Origin: Desulfopila sp. IMCC35006
GTDB taxonomy: Bacteria > Desulfobacterota > Desulfobulbia > Desulfobulbales > Desulfocapsaceae
Assembly: GCF_005116645.1 (NCBI RefSeq)
Contig: NZ_SWCM01000017.1
Location: 17,446 to 81,445, forward strand
Direction of reading: 5' to 3'
Length of the DNA stretch: 64,000 bases
How positions within the stretch are numbered: the stretch's first letter is position 1; every line of letters starts with the position of its first letter. Position numbers and translations under genes: made by a program. The notes under the pieces are model-generated. The model saw only the letters and a list, made by a program, of their open reading frames with translations. It made no database searches and was not told the DNA's origin. Below, in pieces: positions 9,078-18,624 of the stretch.

Positions 9078-10616
9078 TTGGGCTTTCGGGAAATCAACCT
9101 GCAACTCCCTACCGACTACACCGACGCAGCCCTGAGATCGGTTATCGGCAGACAGCTCGGCATCCGTGAGTTTTCATGGCAGATCGAGAGTAAAAGCCTC
9201 GATGCGCGGAAAAAGCATAATATCCACTGGCTGATCCGTGTCGGTGTCCTCTCCGATGAACTTCAGGGGGGAGAGCCTTTTGTTTACCCGTCTCTGGAGA
9301 TACCTCGGCAGGCCAGGACCACCAGGGTGTTGGTGGTCGGCAGCGGGCCTGCCGGTTTCTTTTCGGCGCTCGTTCTGCAAAAAGCTGGCTTTAAAACGAT
9401 GCTGATCGAACGGGGCTCCCGGGTCGACCGCCGTGCTGGCCGTATCAAAGAATTTGAATCGTCCGGGACTTTTGATCCAATCAATAATTACGCCTTTGGC
9501 GAAGGCGGAGCAGGCACCTTTTCAGATGGGAAGCTCACGTCCAGAACCAAGAACATAGCCAGGGAAAAACAATTTATTCTGTCGAGCTATATCAGGGCTG
9601 GTGCGCCGGCAGAAATTGAATACCTGGCCCACCCGCATCTGGGCACCGATAATCTCCGGCATATTACCGCTAATCTGAGAAGAGAATTTGAAGACTTAGG
9701 CGGAGAGATGTGTTTTGAAACCATGCTTTTTGATTTGACCGTCAGCAATGGCAGGGTGGTAGCCGCCGTCACTTCAGCAGGAGAGATCCCCGTCGATGTA
9801 CTGGTCATCGCACCCGGTCACTCGGCCCATGAAACCTACCGCATGCTCATCCGCAACGGGGTCCGCTTCCGGACCAAAAACTTTGCCATCGGCTGCCGCG
9901 TCGAGCATCCTCAGGAACTGATTAACAGGGCTCAGTGGGGCAGGGCCTCCCTGCCCGGGGTAAAAGCGGCTGAATACCGTCTGACAGCAAGGGGGGACGG
10001 CAGTCTGCCGGTGTATACCTTCTGCATGTGTCCCGGCGGAACGGTTGTGCCGGCCACTGCCTATGCAACCGCCAACATCGTTAACGGCATGAGCAGGTAT
10101 AGACGGAGCGGACGGTTTGCCAATGCTGCCTGTGTGGCCGGATTTAATCTGGAATCGCTGCTGGGAAAAGCAGTGTCGCCGCTGGAAGCCCTGGACTGGC
10201 TGAGTTCGCTCGAACAGAGGTTTTATCAGTATGCAGGCGGCTATCGGGCACCATTTGCCACCATTAGCGGTTTTATCGGCCGTACACCGCCAACCGGAAC
10301 CGTTGACTCGAGTTATCCTCTGGGCCTTGCCGCCGCCCCCCTGTGGGATCTGCTGCCGCCAAGGATAAGCGAGGCGATTTCCCTGGGACTGGCAGAATTC
10401 AGCCGAAAACTGAAAGGTTTTGACTCCGGCATTATCCTCGGCCTGGAGAGCAAGACGTCGTCACCAATCCAGGTACTCAGGGAGCCGGACAGATGCTGTC
10501 AGGGATTTGCCAACCTGTACCTGGCGGGAGAAGGGGCCGGCTGGTCCGGGGGAATCATCTCCAGCGGCGTGGACGGAATACGGACCGCGCTGGCAATTAT
10601 CGAAAAAGGTTATTGA
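9078..10616 (+). CDS. FAD-dependent dehydrogenase/oxidoreductase (COG2509-like)
   Basis: A 512-residue flavoprotein. A Rossmann dinucleotide-binding motif (VLVVGSGPAGFFSAL) begins near residue 84. It is preceded by an N-terminal domain of about 80 residues typical of this uncharacterised family. Further family features are GEGGAGTFSDGKLTSR, the FAD-contacting VIAPGHSAHETY, and GEGAGWSGGIISSGVDG at the C-terminus. The substrate is unknown; the family is often annotated NAD(P)/FAD-dependent oxidoreductase. The TTG start is supported by a strong GAAGGAG seven bases upstream. Confidence 0.88.
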   Translation: MGFREINLQLPTDYTDAALRSVIGRQLGIREFSWQIESKSLDARKKHNIHWLIRVGVLSDELQGGEPFVYPSLEIPRQARTTRVLVVGSGPAGFFSALVLQKAGFKTMLIERGSRVDRRAGRIKEFESSGTFDPINNYAFGEGGAGTFSDGKLTSRTKNIAREKQFILSSYIRAGAPAEIEYLAHPHLGTDNLRHITANLRREFEDLGGEMCFETMLFDLTVSNGRVVAAVTSAGEIPVDVLVIAPGHSAHETYRMLIRNGVRFRTKNFAIGCRVEHPQELINRAQWGRASLPGVKAAEYRLTARGDGSLPVYTFCMCPGGTVVPATAYATANIVNGMSRYRRSGRFANAACVAGFNLESLLGKAVSPLEALDWLSSLEQRFYQYAGGYRAPFATISGFIGRTPPTGTVDSSYPLGLAAAPLWDLLPPRISEAISLGLAEFSRKLKGFDSGIILGLESKTSSPIQVLREPDRCCQGFANLYLAGEGAGWSGGIISSGVDGIRTALAIIEKGY

Positions 10617-10676
10617 TTTTTCTGCCTTGCTCGGCCGTGACCTGCGTCAGGGACAGGCAATGATGGCAACCGCATC

Positions 10677-11462
10677 CTATTGCAGCCATTTATGGGTTAT
10701 CTTGTCGAAATCACCGTCTTTGTGCATGGCCCTGAGGGCTGCGTCGAATTGTGGCAGGAGGTACAGATATGGTGAATCTTTTCGCACCATAAGATGAAAC
10801 TTGATAGCTGGGACAGGGGCGTCGATTGCGATGATACGATCATAATTTTGACTCGTCCTGCCTTCATTTTTCTTAATATTATTTATTGCATACCGGACCA
10901 TGGCCTCATCCTGTAAAAAAACATCCCCTCGGTGTGCGGCAAGCATTTTGCAAACGGAGCTCAGATTCGGAGACCACTCGACACCGTATTGTGCAAGGTT
11001 TTTTTCTGCCCATCCATCGCCAATATAGTCAATAATCTTGAGATCCTTGAGCTCAGCTAGAGTTCTGATCGCTCTGATTTTTGCAATGTTCGGATTGTCG
11101 CTCTGGGTGAATATCTTATATCTCATGACGAATACCGGTTCGTGGCTCGGAACCAGGTATTTAAGGCGCTCCGGGGTGGGGATTGTTATCAGGGCATCGG
11201 CCTTTCTTGTCTGCACCTGCAACTGTGCTCTTTTCCAGGGATAAACATCATATTGGAGTGGGACCTTGATACGCCTGAAGCTTTTGTCGATAATGTCGTA
11301 GAAGATCCCTTCGGGTTTTCTCTGGCAGTTGGCAAAGATATAGGGCGTTGCATCCTGGTCGTCAGCCACAATGAAAACATTTTCGTTGCCATGGGCAGGC
11401 AACGCAGAAACGAGATACAGAAAAACGAAGATTTTGCTGATCAGAGTGACAATGCTGTTCAA
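10677..11462 (-). CDS. Periplasmic solute-binding protein, family 3-like (orphan)
   Basis: A 261-residue exported protein with an N-terminal signal peptide (hydrophobic core FVFLYLVSALPAHG). The body resembles amino-acid-type extracellular binding proteins (YIFANCQRKPEGIFYDIIDKSF, RKADALITIPTPERLKYL, a C-terminal FDAALRAMHKDGDFDKI). No permease or ATPase gene is adjacent, so transport from this locus is doubtful; such orphans are common in Desulfobacterota and may sense or scavenge. The TTG start is supported by GAGAGGG eight bases upstream. It is convergent with the FAD oxidoreductase gene. Confidence 0.82.
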   Translation of the reverse strand: MNSIVTLISKIFVFLYLVSALPAHGNENVFIVADDQDATPYIFANCQRKPEGIFYDIIDKSFRRIKVPLQYDVYPWKRAQLQVQTRKADALITIPTPERLKYLVPSHEPVFVMRYKIFTQSDNPNIAKIRAIRTLAELKDLKIIDYIGDGWAEKNLAQYGVEWSPNLSSVCKMLAAHRGDVFLQDEAMVRYAINNIKKNEGRTSQNYDRIIAIDAPVPAIKFHLMVRKDSPYLYLLPQFDAALRAMHKDGDFDKITHKWLQ

Positions 11463-11502
11463 TTAAATCCCTCTCTGCAGATGAAGAGTTTTTGCGACAC
11501 CG

Positions 11503-13176
11503 TCACATTTTACCCGATCTGAAAATGGAGATGATAAGCCACAGGCCCAGGGATGTGGCGATACAATAACTGGTAAATCCAAGCACGGCGGTAAAAGAAA
11601 CAGTGAATCCCGCCAGGGATATGTCAAATATTGTAACCGGCGAATTCAACAACAACGAGCCGGCAATTGTCGAGGCAGCAACGATCATGCCCATAACCGC
11701 CCGGTTGAGACCCTTTTCCAATTTGGTGATAATGGTATCCGAGCCGTTATGCAGGATCTCGATGCGGTGATTCCCCTCGGCGGTTCTTTTCAGAATGGCA
11801 TGCGTCAAGCGGGGCATCGTCTTCAGGATGGCGCCCATGTGCCGACTGTCCCTGCCCAGATTTTTCAATAGACTCTGGGTTTCATAACCCCGCTGCACCA
11901 GTTTTTTCGCATAGGGGCGAGTGACCTCCAGGATGCTGGCGGTGCTGCCCAGGATCTTGCCCAGACCTTCCGTCTGGACAAATGTTTTGAGGAGCAGCAG
12001 GAGATTCCTCGGGAACCGGATGTGGTATTTGTAGGCAAGCCGCATTACCTGCTCGTAGACATCCTTTACCGCAATGGTTTGCAGGGACCGGCCGTAAAAG
12101 GGCTCGCTCATATCCTTGAGATCGGTTCGGAACCGCTTCAGGTCGGTATCGTCATTGATGAGGCCGGCATCACGGAAAGCGTCCATGACCATATCGTAGT
12201 CGTGCTCGGCGTAGCCGAGAAATATATTCGCCACCTGCATCATGGCCTCATTGTCCAGATAGCCAATGATGCCGAAATCGACCAGGCTCACCCGGCCGTC
12301 GTACATGACAAGAGTGTTGCCGGGATGGGGGTCGGCATGAAAAAACCCAAAATCCATCAGCTGGCGTGAAAACGACCGCAAGCCGATCATCGCCACCTCC
12401 TGCGGATCGATACCCGCCTGGCGGATTTTCTCCACCTCGTCCATTTTAATCCCGTCAATATACTCCATGACCAGGACGGATTTGGCCGTATGCTGCCAGT
12501 AGACCCGGGCGGTATAGATTTCTTTGCTGTCTGCAAAATTGGCGGCGAATTTTTCAATATTACCACCCTCGATATGCATGTCGAGTTCCCTGAAGATCGT
12601 CCGCTCGAATTCCTTCACCAGGTTTATTGCCCCGATAATACGTGCAAATTCGAATGCCGATTCAAGTTTTTCGGCAAAATAACTCATTACCTGGATATCC
12701 TCGCGGATCTTCCTTTCGATACCGGGCCGTATGACCTTAACCGCCACTCTGTCGCCGTTCATGAGCCTGGCTTCATGGACTTGGGCAACAGAGGCAGCGG
12801 CGATGGACTCGTGGGCAAATTCAGCAAAGATATCTTCTATGGGGGCGCCCAGTTCTGTTTCCACCACGGTTTTGATCGAAGTGTAAGATACGGGCGGCAC
12901 ACTATCCTGGAGTTTTTTAAATTCCTCGGTATATTCCGGAGGGAAGACATCGGCCCGAACGCTCATCAGCTGGCCAAGCTTGATAAAACTCGGGCCGAGT
13001 TCTTCGAGCATCCGGCGAATGCGGAGAGGCGAGTGAAAAGCTGGCTGGACCGTTCTGCTGCTCTCCACATTATCGCTGCCTGTTTGCTTTCGTTTGAACA
13101 GATGGTCAATGACGTTGCCATAACCATGCCTGGTCAGAACCCGGGCAATTGCCCCGAATCGGCGTATTCCTTTCAT
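11503..13176 (-). CDS. ABC1/UbiB (AarF) family atypical kinase
   Basis: A 557-residue protein of the ABC1 atypical kinase family. It shows the family KxGQ motif (FIKLGQLMSVRADVFPPEY), an Ala-rich nucleotide loop (AAASVAQVHEA), the VAVKVIRPG lysine strand and the catalytic HADPHPGN with the metal-binding VDFG. Two hydrophobic segments at the C-terminus should anchor it in the membrane. Relatives support ubiquinone or other isoprenoid-lipid biosynthesis. A sulfate reducer would use menaquinone, so the exact role is open. Confidence 0.9.
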   Translation of the reverse strand: MKGIRRFGAIARVLTRHGYGNVIDHLFKRKQTGSDNVESSRTVQPAFHSPLRIRRMLEELGPSFIKLGQLMSVRADVFPPEYTEEFKKLQDSVPPVSYTSIKTVVETELGAPIEDIFAEFAHESIAAASVAQVHEARLMNGDRVAVKVIRPGIERKIREDIQVMSYFAEKLESAFEFARIIGAINLVKEFERTIFRELDMHIEGGNIEKFAANFADSKEIYTARVYWQHTAKSVLVMEYIDGIKMDEVEKIRQAGIDPQEVAMIGLRSFSRQLMDFGFFHADPHPGNTLVMYDGRVSLVDFGIIGYLDNEAMMQVANIFLGYAEHDYDMVMDAFRDAGLINDDTDLKRFRTDLKDMSEPFYGRSLQTIAVKDVYEQVMRLAYKYHIRFPRNLLLLLKTFVQTEGLGKILGSTASILEVTRPYAKKLVQRGYETQSLLKNLGRDSRHMGAILKTMPRLTHAILKRTAEGNHRIEILHNGSDTIITKLEKGLNRAVMGMIVAASTIAGSLLLNSPVTIFDISLAGFTVSFTAVLGFTSYCIATSLGLWLIISIFRSGKM

Positions 13177-13215
13177 AAGATCGCAATTCTTGTCATACTC
13201 TTTCGGCGGCGCCGG

Positions 13216-13461
13216 TTATTGGTCACTGCCGGTCTCCGGCTTGACCTGGTCCCAGCGTTGAACGATCTCCTCGAGCTTGGACTGATCGGCTATGTAACTT
13301 TCGACCAGCCCGCATGCTGCACAGACATAATTATCCAGTGCGGCCATGGATGTCAGGCTGATGGGGATGGCGTTGCTGCTGAACGGGCCACTCTTTAGAA
13401 GTATGTTTGCACCGGAATAGACTTTTCTGGCTCCGCACTTCGGGCATTGACCGTTTTTCAT
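13216..13461 (-). CDS. Small zinc-ribbon protein
   Basis: An 81-residue protein with two CxxC knuckles (CPKC near the N-terminus and CAAC in the middle), likely binding one zinc ion. I chose the internal ATG at 13461 because AAGGAG lies eight bases before it; a longer reading frame from 13506 has no such site. The gene lies just upstream of the UbiB-like kinase on the same strand, 39 bases apart, so the two may be cotranscribed. Function unknown. Confidence 0.7.
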   Translation of the reverse strand: MKNGQCPKCGARKVYSGANILLKSGPFSSNAIPISLTSMAALDNYVCAACGLVESYIADQSKLEEIVQRWDQVKPETGSDQ

Positions 13462-13584
13462 GTTCATTACTCCTTGCATTAAATTGAAGGAAGATGGAAT
13501 ATCCACGATAAATAAGTTGCCTGAAAAAAGATATGAAAATCAGCAATAACAATGAATTCGTCAGCATCCGGGACGAATACAGAA

Positions 13585-15045
13585 CTATCCATCTACCGTC
13601 AGCTTTATGCCAGCGGGCATTGATGGTTGCAGCCAGGAGAGCAGTTGATGAAACTCTGGCAGGAAATGACGATAGTGTTCTTTTTTTAGATAGCGATTCG
13701 CACCACTGCTATCCAGCGGGACGATATCGCTGTTCCAGAGATAGCCATTAACGGTAAAAAAGTCCATCAGTTCTTCGTTCAGTTTTCGTGATGAATGGAG
13801 ACTTCCCGAGTTATTCTGAAACCACTGTCGCGGGGTAAAGGAGCTGTGCTGGTGTATCATTGAAGCGATGATCTCCGGCAGCTGAGCATCATCAGCCACC
13901 CGGCCGGTTTTTTGATTGAATATACGCATATCCATCCCGGCGGTGGCTGATGATATGACGCAGGGGATGTTCGCCCGGTAATATTCGTAAATACAGCGGC
14001 ACGAATTTTCGTACAGGGACAAGTGTACTCCTATCCGACAACGACCCAGGGAGCGGGGGATGTCCTGGCGACGTAAATTGCTGAGAACGGTTACCCGATC
14101 AGTCAATTCATGACGTTCGACTTCCTTCTTGAAGGCTGTGATATTTTCCTGCGATCCACGGCCGAGAAACAGGGCTTTTTTATTTTTCAGCCGTGGGTCA
14201 TGTAATAGTTCCAGCATGAAAAAGTGCCGTTTACGCGCCATATCGTCAAATGTTCCATTAAAGACGATATCAATGTCTTTAACTGGTGCTGGATCAAGCG
14301 GGGCGAGATCCGGCAGAAAATCGCCATGAGCCAGGCGAATAACATGGGTATTTGCCTGCATGTCAATAAAGAAGCGATCTTCCTCGCCGCCAAGACCAAA
14401 AATACATGGATCCTCCAATTCGGTGAAGGCGCGCCACCAGGCATGCCGAAAGACTACACCCATTGGTGGCTCGAGAAAAAACACATAGTTGTTGGCAATT
14501 TTCCGTAACAATTGTTTATCCAGAAAAAGATAAGGGAGAGAGAAAATCCGCAGTACTCCTTTTTCATGTGGCAATTGCGGCGATTTTAAGATTTGCATAA
14601 CATGTCGTAATTTTAAGGAGGACTGACCCCGTCCGGTCAGTTTCGATTGGATCGTCTGCCGTTCGGTTGTTAAAAATAGTTTGATTTCAGGTTCATCGGG
14701 CAGAATATCAATAGCTTTTGCCAACCAGCGCCATTGGTTGGGCACCGGCAGTAACGCGAGAAAAAGAAGGGCCTGTTGCTGCGCTTTTTTATCGGTGTCC
14801 TGGCAGTACACCTTTGCAAGGTGAGGCGCGATAAGAGAACACTCATGGTAGGGCCATTGGATACCGCGGGTTGCGGCGAGATGAGGCCGACCCCAGATCA
14901 GCAGATCATTAATGGTCTCCCTTATACGGCTGCGCATCTCAGCAAGAGTGTCGGGGGAAAGAGCTGTCAGGGAATCTCTTTTTGCCGTAGCGAAAAAATG
15001 CTGCAGCTGGGAAAGTTGTTTGTCGCGATAGTTTGCGTCGATCAT
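13585..15045 (-). CDS. Glycosyltransferase-like protein (GT4/GT-B type)
   Basis: A 486-residue protein. The C-terminal half reads as a GT-B glycosyltransferase: a strand-turn VFNGTFDD, then VTVLSNLRRQDIPRSL and the donor-site-like stretch LSLYENSCRCIYEYYRANIPCVIS. The N-terminal half is poorly recognisable and rich in Gln, Arg and Lys. Donor and acceptor cannot be named. A GAGAGA stretch precedes the ATG. It is isolated from the glycan locus at 43-50 kb. Confidence 0.65.
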   Translation of the reverse strand: MIDANYRDKQLSQLQHFFATAKRDSLTALSPDTLAEMRSRIRETINDLLIWGRPHLAATRGIQWPYHECSLIAPHLAKVYCQDTDKKAQQQALLFLALLPVPNQWRWLAKAIDILPDEPEIKLFLTTERQTIQSKLTGRGQSSLKLRHVMQILKSPQLPHEKGVLRIFSLPYLFLDKQLLRKIANNYVFFLEPPMGVVFRHAWWRAFTELEDPCIFGLGGEEDRFFIDMQANTHVIRLAHGDFLPDLAPLDPAPVKDIDIVFNGTFDDMARKRHFFMLELLHDPRLKNKKALFLGRGSQENITAFKKEVERHELTDRVTVLSNLRRQDIPRSLGRCRIGVHLSLYENSCRCIYEYYRANIPCVISSATAGMDMRIFNQKTGRVADDAQLPEIIASMIHQHSSFTPRQWFQNNSGSLHSSRKLNEELMDFFTVNGYLWNSDIVPLDSSGANRYLKKEHYRHFLPEFHQLLSWLQPSMPAGIKLTVDG

Positions 15046-15374
15046 TGAATCTCTCTCTTGTTCTGTTAAAAGTGGCAGTGTTTAAATGAAGGGAATATCT
15101 TATTGTTGTCAAGCAAATAGAAGGCGATTGTCTGGATGGCTGCAACATCCGTCAATTTTAGTACGTGTAACGCCCGTCAGATGGATAATACGCGAGATGG
15201 CAATGCTGCAACATCTCGACGTTTCAGGGGGCGTGTCATGAAAGATAATTACTTTTTTAGATGATCTTGAGCGCAGGGAAGAGTACCCTGCCGAGAGAGA
15301 GTTTGCTGTTCGTGAGTGGAGTGTCGACACAGGATGCTCGTGAGATAGATTCGATAATATGAGGAATGAAGTCT
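15046..15374. other. Divergent intergenic region, no named feature
   Basis: About 330 bases separate the glycosyltransferase-like gene from the ligase gene. I see one weak inverted repeat (gcaggg/ccctgc around 15275-15294) and no convincing promoter hexamers. It must hold both divergent promoters. Confidence 0.4.
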
Positions 15375-16325
15375 ATGCAGAAAAATAAACTACATGTTGC
15401 CCTGGTGGCCGGCGGGGTATCGGGTGAACGGGCGGTGTCACTGAGTGGTGCGGCGAGCGTGGAAAAGGCTCTTGACTCAGAAAAATTTATGGTGCGGCGC
15501 TATGATCCGGCAACGGATCTGGCCAGGCTTGCAGCCGACGCACCGGAGATTGATTTTGCTTTTATTCTTCTCCACGGTCTCTTTGGTGAAGACGGTACCA
15601 TGCAGGGATTTCTTGATCTGCTTGGCGTGCCTTACCAGGGGTCCGGGGTGCTGGGCAGCGCCATAGCCATGGATAAGCAGCTGGCCAAGGAGTTGTACGC
15701 CATGAGTGGTCTGCCGGTTGCCGATTCGTCTATTCTGACCAGCCGTGACAAGATTGATATTGCGGCGCTGGTGCAACGATTCGGGCTGCCCGTAGTGGTG
15801 AAGCCGGTCCATGAAGGTTCCAGTCTCGGGCTGTCTCTTGCGCAGACCGAAGAGGAACTGCTGACGGGAATACAGCGAGCCCTGCGCCATGATTCCCACG
15901 TCATGGTGGAAAAATATATCAAAGGGCGGGAACTGACCGTCGGCGTATTGGGCAACACAGTATTGGAACCATTGCCGGTAATCGAAATTGTGCCCGATAA
16001 AAAATTTTCTTTTTTCGATTATGATGCCAAGTACCTGCCCGGAGCCACGGAGGAAATCTGTCCAGCGCCGATTGACGACGAGACAACCAGGCAGGCTCAG
16101 CAATACGCGGTGGCCGCCCATAAAGCATTACGCCTGAGAGGCTATTCCCGGACGGATATGATTCTGGCGAAAGATGGTTCGTTGTACCTGCTTGAGACCA
16201 ATACCATCCCCGGCATGACGGCCACCAGCCTTATGCCGCAGGCGGCGGCGGTGCATGGACTGGCTTTCCCGCAGTTTCTCGAGCGCCTGATCGAGCTCGG
16301 GATGGAAGATCGACCGAAAAAGTAG
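15375..16325 (+). CDS. ddl: D-alanine--D-alanine ligase
   Basis: ATP-grasp enzyme joining two D-alanines for the peptidoglycan pentapeptide. The family motifs are clear: GVSGERAVSLSGAASV at the N-terminus, LHGLFGEDGTMQGFLDLLGVPYQGSGV, VVKPVHEGSSLGLS, and the metal-binding LLETNTIPGMTATSL near the C-terminus. The length is normal. The upstream ATG at 15366 sits directly against GAGGA, so I prefer the second ATG at 15375, ten bases from that site. The gene is not in an mra cluster. Confidence 0.95.
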   Translation: MQKNKLHVALVAGGVSGERAVSLSGAASVEKALDSEKFMVRRYDPATDLARLAADAPEIDFAFILLHGLFGEDGTMQGFLDLLGVPYQGSGVLGSAIAMDKQLAKELYAMSGLPVADSSILTSRDKIDIAALVQRFGLPVVVKPVHEGSSLGLSLAQTEEELLTGIQRALRHDSHVMVEKYIKGRELTVGVLGNTVLEPLPVIEIVPDKKFSFFDYDAKYLPGATEEICPAPIDDETTRQAQQYAVAAHKALRLRGYSRTDMILAKDGSLYLLETNTIPGMTATSLMPQAAAVHGLAFPQFLERLIELGMEDRPKK

Positions 16326-16361
16326 CGGACGGACCGGCACCGAATTGTTACCGCTGATGGG

Positions 16362-17147
16362 TTACACCACAATACGGTGGGGGGCATTGAAAACGTTCAG
16401 GCGATCCGGTCTGGCATAGGCGGCCAGGGTTGCCCCTGATCTTCTGGCAATCGCCAGTCCCAGTGAGGAAGGTGCAGTCCTGGACATGATTATCGGGATA
16501 CCGATCCGGGCACATTTCAACACCATATCCGAAGTGAGGCGCCCGGTGGTGTAAATCGCGCCCCTTGGGCTTGCCTTGCCGAGCAGGATGGCGCCAAGCA
16601 CCTTATCGACTGCATTATGCCGTCCGACATCCTCGTAGAAAAGCTGTAATTTTCCGTTCTCCCAGAATCCGCAGCCATGGATGCAGTGGGTTTGCGGCCC
16701 TAGAGGAGAATATTGCAGCGCCTGCCGGATAAAGGTGCTGATCTCAGGAAAGGTGATGGTACACTCCTGCAGGGGATCGAAGGCTCCCTCAAGCATTTCT
16801 CTGGAAATCTTGCCGGTTCCCCCGCATCCGGAGGTGATGATCACTTCTTTTGGTTCCGTTCGCAGCACATCGGCGTATACGGCAATGCGGCCCTCCGGAC
16901 AGATATATATTTCTTTGATTTCCCCAGGCTCTTTGATATAACCCTGGCCGAAAAGAAAGCCCGCGCCGAACTCTTCCAGGCCGGTTGGCAATACCATGGA
17001 GGAGCCGATGGTTTCATCGTTGAGGGCTATGGAATAGGGCGTTTCAATAGCCAGCTGCTCCATTTGCTCCGTTAAGCCATGCGGCGTGACCACGGTTGTC
17101 ATATGGCTCATGGTGAGCCGGGTGCTGATGGGGTGTGAACTGTTCAT
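16362..17147 (-). CDS. fdhD: Formate dehydrogenase accessory sulfurtransferase FdhD
   Basis: FdhD passes sulfur to the molybdenum cofactor of formate dehydrogenases. Recognised from PTGLEEFGAGFLFGQGYI, YEDVGRHNAVDKVLG and TTGRLTSDMVLKCARIGIPII. The usual CxxC loop here reads SGCGGTGK, so only the first Cys is kept. No formate dehydrogenase gene is in the window apart from the general molybdopterin oxidoreductase at 1.6 kb. The start is uncertain: the frame is open to 17237 without a good ribosome-binding site, and ATGs at 17147 and 17111 are both possible. Confidence 0.9.
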   Translation of the reverse strand: MNSSHPISTRLTMSHMTTVVTPHGLTEQMEQLAIETPYSIALNDETIGSSMVLPTGLEEFGAGFLFGQGYIKEPGEIKEIYICPEGRIAVYADVLRTEPKEVIITSGCGGTGKISREMLEGAFDPLQECTITFPEISTFIRQALQYSPLGPQTHCIHGCGFWENGKLQLFYEDVGRHNAVDKVLGAILLGKASPRGAIYTTGRLTSDMVLKCARIGIPIIMSRTAPSSLGLAIARRSGATLAAYARPDRLNVFNAPHRIVV

Positions 17148-17430
17148 TGGCGTATGAGTTTGCGTATATTTTGATTGGCGGAGGATTGTATATTTTGCTG
17201 TGTGCGCTACCCTAAATGGAGAAGCGGCGAATTTCAAGCATCATTTTAACCAGGCGTTGTTCGCTGATTGGAAGTGGGAACTTCTATGCGTTGAAATTGA
17301 CTGACCACCTAAAAAGACAAAGTTAACCAGCAGAGATGGCGTCAAGTGAGGCCAGGCAATAATTAAGAGGTAGAACCGGAAGGCGTTTTTGTCAATGTTG
17401 CCGCCTTTCTGTCGGTCTTGGAGATACTCT

Positions 17431-18609
17431 ATGATACCCAGGTGTACCGGTTTTTTATTCTATCTGGTATTTTTTTATTTTTCTACGGTACAGGGAGCGG
17501 TTTTGCCTTTGTCCTCTCCCATTGTTCTCGGGCAATCCTGCGCCCTGACCGGGCCTGCCCAGAATCTCGGTCTGGAGATGCGGGCTGGTCTGCTTGCCGC
17601 TTTTTCGTCGATAAATGATACCGGGGGAATTCATGGCCGCGAGCTCATTTTACTCAGTCGGGACGACGGCTATGAGCCGGATGAGGCGGTGAGAAACACG
17701 AAGGGATTGATTTACGACGATCAGGTTTTTGCTCTTATCGGTGCCGTTGGCACTCCAACTTCCAAGGCGGTGGCGCCGATTGTCAGTGAAGAGAGAGTCC
17801 CTTTTTTTGGACCCTTTACCGGAGCCGAATTTCTGCGCATCCCGTTTAATAAATACGTAATAAATGTTCGTGCCAGCTATTTTCAGGAAATGGAAAAGCT
17901 CGCATCCTACCTGATCGATCAAAAGAAGTTGCATCGTATCGCCTGTTTTTACCAGAATGACAGCTATGGTTTTGCCGGTCTGCGGGGGATTGAAATTGCT
18001 CTGGCCAAACGGGGAATGACGCTCGTCTCCAAGGGAAGTTATGAGAGAAATACCGTCGCCGTCATTGGCGCTTTGCGCGATATCTACCAGGAAAAACCCG
18101 AGGCAGTTGTTTTGGTCGGTGCCTATTCGGCCTGTGCCGAATTTATAAAACTGAGCAGGAACAAGATTGCCGGGGAGGTGATCTTTGGCAATATTTCCTT
18201 TGTCGGCACCGAAAGTCTGCGGGAGTCCCTCGGTGCCTACGGCCGGGATGTGGTGGTCTCCCAGGTCGTTCCATCGCCTCACGATGCCAATATTGCCTTA
18301 ATAAGTGAGTTCAAAAGTGACATGGCCAAATATCAGCATGATGCGCCGATAAGCTTTACCTCTCTCGAAGGGTTTATCGTCGGCAAACTGTTTGGTGAAA
18401 TTGCTCTGGCGGTGCAGGGAGAGCTTACCAGGGAGAAATTTATAGCCACCATGGAAAAGGTCGGGCGGTTTGATCTGGGTGGGCTTGTGCTTCGCTTTGG
18501 TCCGAAGGACCATCAGGGCATGGATACTGTATACCTGACCCGGATCTACCCGGCCGTGCAGGAGCTCAGCCCGTTCAACGGCCAGAGTGCTCACTCTCCT
18601 GAGAATTAA
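17431..18609 (+). CDS. Periplasmic branched-chain amino-acid-type binding protein (sensor partner)
   Basis: A 392-residue exported protein of the type 1 periplasmic binding fold (LivJ/urea-type; LGQSCALTGPAQNLG, DTGGIHGRELILLSRDDGYEP, GTPTSKAVAPIV). The signal peptide core is FLFYLVFFYF. I start at 17431 because GGAG lies seven bases upstream; earlier TTG codons lack a site. No permease genes follow. The next two genes are a Cache-domain histidine kinase, 15 bases on, and its regulator. The likely role is therefore ligand capture for signalling, as in TorT/TorS-type systems. The ligand is unknown. Confidence 0.85.
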   Translation: MIPRCTGFLFYLVFFYFSTVQGAVLPLSSPIVLGQSCALTGPAQNLGLEMRAGLLAAFSSINDTGGIHGRELILLSRDDGYEPDEAVRNTKGLIYDDQVFALIGAVGTPTSKAVAPIVSEERVPFFGPFTGAEFLRIPFNKYVINVRASYFQEMEKLASYLIDQKKLHRIACFYQNDSYGFAGLRGIEIALAKRGMTLVSKGSYERNTVAVIGALRDIYQEKPEAVVLVGAYSACAEFIKLSRNKIAGEVIFGNISFVGTESLRESLGAYGRDVVVSQVVPSPHDANIALISEFKSDMAKYQHDAPISFTSLEGFIVGKLFGEIALAVQGELTREKFIATMEKVGRFDLGGLVLRFGPKDHQGMDTVYLTRIYPAVQELSPFNGQSAHSPEN

Positions 18610-18624
18610 GGGAGGAACATTCTC

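Noticed and set aside
8823..9104. 93-codon minus-strand frame between rpsU and the FAD oxidoreductase gene
   Set aside because: It overlaps the start of a well-supported gene and the rpsU promoter, and has no family resemblance.
10677..11462. Complete amino-acid ABC importer
   Set aside because: Only the binding protein is present; no permease or ATPase gene lies on either side.
12490..13398. 302-codon plus-strand frame
   Set aside because: Antisense to the UbiB/AarF kinase and zinc-ribbon genes; its protein shows no recognisable motif.
15109..15330. 73-codon minus-strand frame upstream of ddl
   Set aside because: No ribosome-binding site and composition unlike coding sequence; left as intergenic.
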